Below are positions 1 to 4,599 of a stretch of DNA of 6,790 nt, in pieces. The notes beneath the pieces are model-generated. The model searched no databases, was not told where the DNA came from, and worked only from the letters and a program-made list of their open reading frames with translations. The stretch is taken from contig JACZQQ010000146.1 of assembly GCA_022545645.1 (NCBI GenBank), positions 1 to 6,790 on the forward strand, read 5' to 3'. The stretch comes from Acidobacteriota bacterium. GTDB taxonomy: Bacteria; Acidobacteriota; UBA6911; RPQK01; JADFOI01. Made by a program: the position numbers and the translations under genes. Numbering within the stretch: position 1 is the stretch's first letter; each line of letters starts with the position of its first letter.

Positions 1-2
1 TT

Positions 3-68
3 GAAACATTCTTCGAGGATGCCGAGTTCATCGATTTGATTGCCTTGTACGGAGTTGAAGGCAGGTAA
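3..68 (+). CDS. C-terminal end of a truncated gene, function unknown
   Basis: An open frame enters from the left edge and ends at a TAA at 66-68. It encodes 21 residues that start ETFFEDAEF and end ALYGVEGR, an acidic, helix-like tail with sensible codon use. The other two + strand frames in this stretch are closed early: frame 1 has a TGA at 37-39 and frame 2 has one at 2-4. The stop lies 4 bp from the end of the minus-strand gene that finishes at 73, a normal tail-to-tail arrangement. Too little is visible to name a family. A chance open frame of this length is possible, so confidence is modest. Confidence 0.45.
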   Translation, partial: ETFFEDAEFIDLIALYGVEGR

Positions 69-72
69 GGAC

Positions 73-348
73 TCAATTCACCAGACGGCGGATTTGTTGT
101 TCAAGCTCAGCCCGACTCATAAAATGCGAACTCGTCAACTCCAAGTCATCGTCCAAAGTCGTGCGTATTTCAAAGCGGGCACTTCCCCTGAGGATGTCCT
201 GCACTTCTTTTGAAGTCAGGTCTGAAGGGTGGGGCCCCAATGGAGAAATCCAGATTTCTTCTTCTCCACGTTTGCAGCCTACGACGAGGTGGTTCCGTTG
301 GCAGAAGAACTCAAGATAATCTAACGTGATCAGATCTGTTTTTCTCAT
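73..348 (-). CDS. Small hypothetical protein, 91 aa
   Basis: I do not recognise this protein. It is a 91-residue soluble, acidic polypeptide without a signal peptide or membrane segment. The N-terminal half (about residues 8-37) alternates hydrophobic and polar residues (YLEFF, HLVVG, EIWISPLGPHP) and could form a small beta-rich fold. The C-terminal end (about 77-91, SRAELEQQIRRLV) is a likely helix. It is probably a real gene: the ATG is preceded by a perfect AAGGAG at 6-nt spacing, and a TATACT -10-like box lies just upstream. It is convergent with the partial gene ending at 68 and divergent from the barrel protein at 457, so it appears to be a single-gene unit. The role is unknown. Confidence 0.7.
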   Translation of the reverse strand: MRKTDLITLDYLEFFCQRNHLVVGCKRGEEEIWISPLGPHPSDLTSKEVQDILRGSARFEIRTTLDDDLELTSSHFMSRAELEQQIRRLVN

Positions 349-354
349 CCAAGG

Positions 355-360
355 CTCCTT
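355..360 (-). promoter_or_regulatory. Strong Shine-Dalgarno site of the 91-aa gene
   Basis: Read on the minus strand this is AAGGAG, six bases before the ATG at 346-348. It is the best ribosome binding site in the window and fixes the start of the small hypothetical gene. Confidence 0.75.
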
Positions 361-374
361 GAATTTCCTACTTC

Positions 375-404
375 AGTATAACGGTCTGACCTAAAACGGT
401 GCAA
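375..404 (-). promoter_or_regulatory. Candidate promoter of the 91-aa gene
   Basis: On the minus strand a TATACT hexamer (375-380, five of six matches to the sigma-70-type -10 consensus) is preceded after 18 bp by TTGCAC (399-404), a weak -35. Transcription would begin near 368 and leave a short leader containing the AAGGAG site. The -35 overlaps a small inverted repeat at 398-411 (GGTGC, 4-base loop, GCACC), which could be a regulator site or chance. Assigned by eye from consensus matches only. Confidence 0.35.
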
Positions 405-456
405 ACGCACCTCAGCAGCACCAAAACAGACAGCGAAGAATGAGACACTACCGGAC

Positions 457-981
457 ATGAATAAGTTCATCCTGATGTTTGTTCTTTTCCTCTCCAGTCT
501 CACAGCCCAGGCATCCGACCTTTCCCTGTTTGCGGGTTGGACGGGCGTGGGATCACTCGAAACCGTTGCAGGTCAGGTCAATCTGAGCAACTTCAATGTT
601 TTTGGAGTCCGCTGGGAAAAGGATTTCCTTGTTGTATTAGGTTTTGAGAACACCCTCAGTTTCTCATCGGGATCTGTCCTGGCCATCGCAGGCGAAGATA
701 ATGGAGGCTTGAACTACACGGGTAATCTGGTCATCAACCTGCCCGTGAGGCGAACACTTCCCTATTTCACCTTGGGACTCGGGGTTTTGCACAGGTTTGG
801 AACTTCCTTTCCTGATGTGGGGAGCAGATTTACATTCAATTGGGGAGCGGGGTTGAAACTACGCGGTCTTCTGGGCCCTATGGGCGTGCGTATCGATTAT
901 AGGCGCATGACCATCTATGGTGTTCTGGACGAGAACGCCAAAACCCATGAGATCTCCGGGGGTGTAATGTTCCACTTTTGA
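457..981 (+). CDS. Small outer-membrane beta-barrel-type protein
   Basis: The 174-residue product begins with a clear Sec signal peptide: a Lys, a hydrophobic core at about residues 4-15, and a likely cleavage after TAQA at residue 19. The mature part of about 155 residues is rich in Gly and in short stretches of alternating hydrophobic and polar residues, with aromatic residues near strand ends. The chain ends in GGVMFHF, and a terminal Phe preceded by alternating hydrophobics matches the C-terminal signal read by the BAM machinery. The size would fit an eight-stranded barrel of the OmpA/OmpW/OmpX kind, but I see no signature that picks one family. There is no good Shine-Dalgarno site before the ATG. 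A six-codon open frame (440-460) ends across the start as ATGA and could couple translation. Function unknown; it may be structural, adhesive or a small pore. Confidence 0.75.
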   Translation: MNKFILMFVLFLSSLTAQASDLSLFAGWTGVGSLETVAGQVNLSNFNVFGVRWEKDFLVVLGFENTLSFSSGSVLAIAGEDNGGLNYTGNLVINLPVRRTLPYFTLGLGVLHRFGTSFPDVGSRFTFNWGAGLKLRGLLGPMGVRIDYRRMTIYGVLDENAKTHEISGGVMFHF

Positions 982-985
982 AGAA

Positions 986-1023
986 CTGACCACAGACCGC
1001 AGACCGCTGACCGCGGTCAGCGG
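986..1023. repeat. GC-rich heptamer array with terminal palindrome
   Basis: Four contiguous 7-bp units follow one another just after the stop of the barrel gene: CTGACCA (986-992), CAGACCG (993-999), CAGACCG (1000-1006) and CTGACCG (1007-1013). They are followed at once by the inverted unit CGGTCAG (1014-1020). The last direct unit, the inverted unit and their flanks make a perfect 20-bp palindrome at 1004-1023. No T-run follows on either strand, so it is not a canonical intrinsic terminator, although an RNA hairpin could still form at the 3' end of the barrel-protein mRNA. It resembles the short tandemly repeated heptanucleotides described in cyanobacterial intergenic DNA. Confidence 0.7.
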
Positions 1024-1098
1024 AAATTCAAAATTCAAAACTCCAAATTCCAAACAAATTCAAAATCCTAAATCCCAAATCTGATCTGGAATTTGGAA
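1024..1098. repeat. A-rich degenerate heptamer array with inverted end
   Basis: Eight units of a degenerate 7-mer AAATTCN can be laid out: 1024, 1031, 1038, 1045, then a 4-bp slip (AAAC), then 1056, 1063, 1070 and 1077. At the right end the motif appears inverted. TCCAAATTCCA (1042-1052) is the exact reverse complement of TGGAATTTGGA (1087-1097), giving 11-bp arms around a 34-nt spacer. It starts directly where the GC-rich array ends and fills the rest of the gap towards the MFS gene, which ends at 1117. No gene is seen in it. Confidence 0.65.
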
Positions 1099-1116
1099 CG
1101 CGCCGGGAGCGAAGCA

Positions 1117-2295
1117 CTAAGTACTCACGGGGGGTAGATTACCGGAAAGAGTGGGCGGTTCTTCCGGTGAGGGTAACAAAAAAGCGGGCAAAACCCCGGG
1201 TGAGGTCAGAAGAACGACACACAATAGTATGGTCTGAAGCCCAAAGACGTCGCTGAGGATTCCCACCGAGGGGAGAATAAATCCCGAAACCCCCCAGGCG
1301 AAACCCATCATCAGGGCAGCCACGGTACTGGCAGCCTCTGGAATCAGCCTCTGGGCCATCACCACATTGACCGGATTGGAGAGGAGAAGAAATGCTCCTG
1401 CCAGGGTGCACAGGAGCGTTGAAATTGGACCGGTGGTCAACAGGAACGCCAGTGCAAGTGGAGCATATCCGATCATCGACACAATCAGAACTCGCTTACC
1501 TCCGAAGCGATCCGCCAGAATTCCACCCCAGAGTCCCGAGATGGCCCCGGCCAACAGAAAAAGGGTCAGGCCCAGAGCTGCCTCCATTGCACTGTGGCCT
1601 CGCTGGGTCAGGTACAAGGGAATAAAGGCCACAAACACGATGTGGTTGATCGAGCGAACGACCACCAGAGAATAGTGGATCAAAAGCAGCCGACGGTTTT
1701 CCTTGAGGCGTTCTCTGAGGTGAGTTCCCCTGACCTTCTTTTCCACTTCTTGCGGTGAGGGTCCATATTTTAAAAGGTAGGCACTCATCAACACCCCGGG
1801 CAGGGCCGCCCAGTAGCTGTTGTTGAGACCCGCCAGGGTAATGACACTGGTAATGTAAATGGGACCCATCGAATACCCGATCATTCCACCGGTAATGAAC
1901 ACCGCCATCTGATAGCCACGACGTTGGACTCCCACTTCAGCCGTAACTGCCGCCCCCTGGGGATGAAAAGCGGCGATTCCAACGCCCCCCAGGACGACCA
2001 GGAACAACAGGGTAATGAAGCCGGGAGCGATTCCCAGGGAACAGATAAAAACACCGGCCACTGCCGGCCCCATTGCGGCAAACACCTTGTGGCGAAGGCG
2101 GTCTGCCAGATAACCATACAGAGGTTGCATGAGAGAGCTGGAAAAGACCAGGGCCCCACCCAGGATGCCTGCCTGAGTCAATGAGAGATTGAGTTTGTCG
2201 CGAAGAAAGGGAAGAAAAGCGCCCAACATGCCTGCGTAGGCGTCAATGAGAAAATGGCCAGCGGCAAGAGTCAGAATGGATTTGTGGACCTTCAT
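1117..2295 (-). CDS. MFS transporter, Fsr (fosmidomycin resistance)-like
   Basis: This is a 392-residue, very hydrophobic inner-membrane protein with about twelve membrane helices, typical for the major facilitator superfamily. Its N-terminus (GHF at residues 13-15, Asp18, then a proline-containing first helix) and its motifs QPLYGYLADR (57-66) and GVGIAAFHPQGAA (104-116) match the layout of the Fsr-type branch, named after the Escherichia coli fosmidomycin efflux protein. A second ADRFGGKRV motif (261-269) marks the start of the second half, after a charged central loop at about 179-202. Family members are proton-driven exporters of drugs or small metabolites; the substrate here cannot be read from sequence. 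The chosen ATG fits the usual N-terminus, but I see no Shine-Dalgarno site before it. It stands alone, divergent from queA. Confidence 0.85.
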   Translation of the reverse strand: MKVHKSILTLAAGHFLIDAYAGMLGAFLPFLRDKLNLSLTQAGILGGALVFSSSLMQPLYGYLADRLRHKVFAAMGPAVAGVFICSLGIAPGFITLLFLVVLGGVGIAAFHPQGAAVTAEVGVQRRGYQMAVFITGGMIGYSMGPIYITSVITLAGLNNSYWAALPGVLMSAYLLKYGPSPQEVEKKVRGTHLRERLKENRRLLLIHYSLVVVRSINHIVFVAFIPLYLTQRGHSAMEAALGLTLFLLAGAISGLWGGILADRFGGKRVLIVSMIGYAPLALAFLLTTGPISTLLCTLAGAFLLLSNPVNVVMAQRLIPEAASTVAALMMGFAWGVSGFILPSVGILSDVFGLQTILLCVVLLTSPGVLPAFLLPSPEEPPTLSGNLPPVST

Positions 2296-2365
2296 TGCGG
2301 CAAAAAAGAAGTATTGTCACATATTGCTGCCGCTTCCAAAAGCCAGCTGATCCAGGTTTCTTACC

Positions 2366-2391
2366 TAGGGGCGCACGGCCGTGCGCCCCTA
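2366..2391. repeat. Perfect 26-bp GC-rich palindrome, REP-like
   Basis: The sequence is a perfect palindrome centred between 2378 and 2379, with half-site TAGGGGCGCACGG. It lies in the 188-bp gap between the divergent MFS and queA genes, where a terminator would not be expected, and has no T-run. GC-rich palindromes framed by GTAGGGG/CCCCTAC-like ends recur in the intergenic DNA of many environmental bacteria and resemble REP elements moved by Y1-type (RAYT) transposases. That assignment is from memory of such repeats, not from a search. The remaining bases of the gap hold no gene I can support. Confidence 0.6.
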
Positions 2392-2439
2392 CATGCCTCA
2401 ATCGAGAAGCCTCTAAACCTGGGCTCCCTTACCGCTTCG

Positions 2440-2470
2440 TTGACCCCCATGGCAACCCAACTCCCATAAG
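2440..2470 (+). promoter_or_regulatory. Candidate promoter of queA
   Basis: TTGACC (2440-2445, five of six to the -35 consensus) is followed after 19 bp by CATAAG (2465-2470, four of six to the -10). A second -10-like hexamer, TAGAAT, sits at 2472-2477. Either would start transcription within a few bases of the GTG at 2484, leaving almost no leader. Assigned by eye; the spacing is not ideal. Confidence 0.3.
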
Positions 2471-2483
2471 ATAGAATGCTTCT

Positions 2484-3500
2484 GTGAAAATCTCTGATTT
2501 TGACTATCCTCTACCCCCTGAGTTGATCGCCCAGTATCCGAGTGTGCATCGCGATCAGTCTCGGTTAATGGTCGTCGATCGGGCAACCCAAAGCTTCGAG
2601 CACCATCGGTTTCGAGATCTGCCGCGCTTCCTTTCATCCAGTGATCTGCTCGTCCTGAACAACACCCGAGTGATTCCGGCTCGCCTCCATGCTCATCGAG
2701 TAGACCGTCGGGAGAAGATCGAAGTGTTTTTGCTGGGTCCTGTTGAAGGGGATGTGTGGGAAGTGTTGGTGAGGCCAGGTAAAAAGGCGAGGCCTGGCAC
2801 TCGCCTGGTGTTCCGACCGGATCAATTCGAAGCCAGCGTGCTCGAGAGTTCCCCTTCAGCGGTACGCCGGCTCCGCTTCGAATATTCCGGAGATTTCTGG
2901 GCCTGGATCGAAAAAGTGGGCCAGACACCGCTTCCCCCTTATATTGCTCGTCCCTCCACCCCAGAGGATCGGGAGCGTTATCAAACCGTCTTCGCCTCAG
3001 TTCCCGGGTCGGTGGCAGCTCCAACAGCGGGATTACACTTTACACCGGAATTGCTGGACCAGCTTTCCCACTGCAAGATTACCCTGCGTGTGGGTTATGG
3101 AACCTTCAGACCGGTTTCGGTGGAAACCGTGGAAGAGCACCAGATGGATGCTGAATACTATGAGATCGATTCAGAGGCGGCCGCCCGAATTGCAGAGCAG
3201 CAGAGGGGTGGAGGCCGCCTGATCGCGGTCGGAACAACCACGACGCGTGTCCTGGAACATGTCTTTTTCGAGCATTCTCGAATTGTACCGGGTGAGGGCT
3301 GGACCGATCTTTTTATTCGCCCGGGATTTGATTTTGGCCTGATCCAGGGACTGATCACCAACTTTCATCTCCCCAGATCGACCCTTCTGTTCCTGGTCTC
3401 GGCCTTCGCCGGAAGAGATCTGATCCAGAAGTGCTACCGTGAGGCAGTAGAGCGGGAATATCGCTTTTACAGCTATGGAGATGCGATGTTGATCCTTTAA
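2484..3500 (+). CDS. queA: S-adenosylmethionine:tRNA ribosyltransferase-isomerase
   Basis: QueA transfers and isomerises the ribosyl part of S-adenosylmethionine onto preQ1 at the wobble base of GUN-anticodon tRNAs, making epoxyqueuosine. It is a cytoplasmic, late step of queuosine synthesis. The 338-residue product is full length and shows the family blocks in order: DFDYPLPPELIAQYP (5-19), LLVLNNTRVIPARL (55-68), LPPYIARP (150-157), RYQTVFASVPGSVAAPTAG (165-183), VGYGTFRPV (203-211), AVGTTTTRVLE (248-258), TDLFIRPG (274-281) and TNFHLPRSTLLFLVSAFAG (292-310). One oddity: the usual HxMHxE motif reads HQMDAE (219-224), with Asp222 in place of the second His. The start is GTG, supported by the conserved N-terminus; the ATG at 2476 is out of frame and reaches a stop after three codons. 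No Shine-Dalgarno site is visible. The gene overlaps the end of the convergent sigma factor gene by 4 bp. Confidence 0.96.
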   Translation: MKISDFDYPLPPELIAQYPSVHRDQSRLMVVDRATQSFEHHRFRDLPRFLSSSDLLVLNNTRVIPARLHAHRVDRREKIEVFLLGPVEGDVWEVLVRPGKKARPGTRLVFRPDQFEASVLESSPSAVRRLRFEYSGDFWAWIEKVGQTPLPPYIARPSTPEDRERYQTVFASVPGSVAAPTAGLHFTPELLDQLSHCKITLRVGYGTFRPVSVETVEEHQMDAEYYEIDSEAAARIAEQQRGGGRLIAVGTTTTRVLEHVFFEHSRIVPGEGWTDLFIRPGFDFGLIQGLITNFHLPRSTLLFLVSAFAGRDLIQKCYREAVEREYRFYSYGDAMLIL

Positions 3501-4486
3501 AGAGAAGTTGCTAATTCGAAGTCGGTAACGTCCTTGAAGGTCTCCTGCATGTGTTCTTTGATCTTTGTGATCAATGCTTTTTCACTCAACCGGATGGCCT
3601 CCCGGCTGACCTCGAACTGTTCTGCGATGTTCTGTAGGGTTCTCGGCGTCTCAGCGATGAGGCGTTCGTGCAGGATGATCTTGTCCCGTTCCCGCAAGGT
3701 TCGAGAGAATTCTTCGATCTCTCGATTGAACAGGTTTTTCAGTTCCTTTCGAGCCAGTTGCTCGTCGACCGCATCCTCATTTGCCTTTAACGTGTCGATG
3801 TATTGAACAGACTGATTGTCATCGACATAGGCGTTCAGACTCAAGTCGCTGGATTCAATGGCCTGTTCTACCGCGACCACCTCTTCGGGGCGGACTTTCA
3901 ATCGTTGAGCAATCAAAGCGGGAGTGGGTTCGATTCCCTGTAAGCGAAGCTTCTCTTTCTCCTTGCGTAAATTGAAAAGTAGCTTGCGCCTTTCGTTGGT
4001 TGTTCCCACACGTACGATTCGGAAATTATCCAGGATGAACTTGATGATATAGGCCTTGATCCACCAACTGGCATAGGTCGGCAAGCGCGCACCTTGATAA
4101 GGATCAAAGCGCTTCACGGCTTCCATCAGACCGATGTTGCCCTCCTGTATGAGGTCCATAATGTTGGTGTAGACTCGGTTGTAGAGTCTGGCGATTTGGA
4201 CCACCACTCGAAGGTTAGAGGTGATGAGGCGGTAGGCCGCTTCCTGGTCATCGTGCTCGCGGTAGAGCACCGCCAATCGCTCTTCCTCCTCGGCCGTGAG
4301 GGGTTCAAATCGGCCGATCTCAAGCAGATATTTGGGTAGTGGATCCAGCTTGGCCAGCTTGACCTGTGACTCGGAGGACAGTTGTTGCGGTGAGAGTTCC
4401 TCGCTTTTCGGCTCAACCAGCGATTCGATGGTCTCTTCGCTGGGTTTTACCTTCTGCTTGGAACTTTTCTTGCTCGTCCTGCTCAT
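3497..4486 (-). CDS. rpoH: RpoH-like (sigma-32 type) RNA polymerase sigma factor
   Basis: This is a group 3 sigma-70-family factor that directs RNA polymerase to a promoter set, in RpoH relatives that of heat shock. From the preferred start it has 329 residues, longer than the roughly 285 of E. coli RpoH because of a charged Ser/Lys/Glu-rich tail of about 45 residues. Then come region 1.2 (about 47-80), region 2.1 (AAYRLITSNLRVVVQIARLY, 83-102), region 2.2 (DLIQEGNIGLMEAVKRFDP, 111-129), regions 2.3-2.4 (LPTYASWWIKAYIIKFIL, 135-152), an RpoH-box-like RRKLLFNLRKEK (166-177), region 3 (about 185-210) and region 4 (about 256-313). The recognition helix reads SREAIRLSE (294-302) rather than the usual RERVRQIE type. 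An ATG seven codons upstream (4505-4507) is possible, but only the inner ATG has a Shine-Dalgarno site. Calling it the true RpoH is inference from the box and overall similarity. Confidence 0.85.
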   Translation of the reverse strand: MSRTSKKSSKQKVKPSEETIESLVEPKSEELSPQQLSSESQVKLAKLDPLPKYLLEIGRFEPLTAEEEERLAVLYREHDDQEAAYRLITSNLRVVVQIARLYNRVYTNIMDLIQEGNIGLMEAVKRFDPYQGARLPTYASWWIKAYIIKFILDNFRIVRVGTTNERRKLLFNLRKEKEKLRLQGIEPTPALIAQRLKVRPEEVVAVEQAIESSDLSLNAYVDDNQSVQYIDTLKANEDAVDEQLARKELKNLFNREIEEFSRTLRERDKIILHERLIAETPRTLQNIAEQFEVSREAIRLSEKALITKIKEHMQETFKDVTDFELATSL

Positions 4487-4495
4487 CGGGAGATG

Positions 4496-4500
4496 ACCTC
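4496..4500 (-). promoter_or_regulatory. Shine-Dalgarno site that favours the inner sigma-factor start
   Basis: Read on the minus strand this is GAGGT, nine bases before the ATG at 4484-4486. The alternative ATG at 4505-4507 is preceded by a pyrimidine/AT-rich stretch with no such site, so the start seven codons further in is preferred. Confidence 0.5.
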
Positions 4501-4530
4501 GCTGCATAGATTAGCATATGTTGGCTGGAG

Positions 4531-4560
4531 GAGAATTCGGGGACTGTCCCCAAAATTCTC
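4531..4560. repeat. Hairpin-forming inverted repeat with GGGGAC/GTCCCC core
   Basis: GAGAATT (4531-4537) pairs with AATTCTC (4554-4560), and inside it GGGGAC (4539-4544) faces GTCCCC (4546-4551), with a one- or two-base internal bulge. In RNA the loop would open to about three bases. It sits in the gap between the VWA gene (ends 4600) and the sigma factor gene. There is no T-run on either strand, so it is not a standard intrinsic terminator. The GGGGACTGTCCCC core is familiar from dispersed intergenic repeats of environmental bacteria, so a REP-like element is likely. It could also act as a leader hairpin of the sigma-factor mRNA or attenuate read-through. Confidence 0.55.
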
Positions 4561-4599
4561 TAGAGGTGATGTAGGGTGAGGAAAGATGAATAATTCGGG

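Noticed and set aside
1004..1023. Palindrome as an intrinsic terminator for the barrel or MFS gene
   Set aside because: Neither strand has a T-run after the stem; on the plus strand it is followed by an A-rich tract.
859..1053. 64-codon minus-strand open frame across the end of the barrel gene
   Set aside because: Its N-terminal part is translation of the A-rich and GC-rich heptamer repeats, and the rest is antisense to a better-supported gene.
1367..1675. Plus-strand open frames inside the MFS gene (also 1392-1625 and 1924-2184)
   Set aside because: They are shadows of a membrane-protein gene with clear family motifs.
2297..2333. GCGGCA/TGCCGC inverted repeat upstream of the MFS start
   Set aside because: Six-base arms 25 bases apart are not significant, and no second site or regulator gene supports an operator.
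2774..2808. Inverted CCAGG/CCTGG-like repeats inside queA
   Set aside because: They fall in codons for the conserved RPGKKARPG stretch, and codon usage explains them.
2413..3024. 203-codon minus-strand open frame antisense to queA
   Set aside because: It lies over the conserved N-terminal half of queA; its composition (Arg/Gly/Ser-rich) and lack of family features mark it as a shadow frame.
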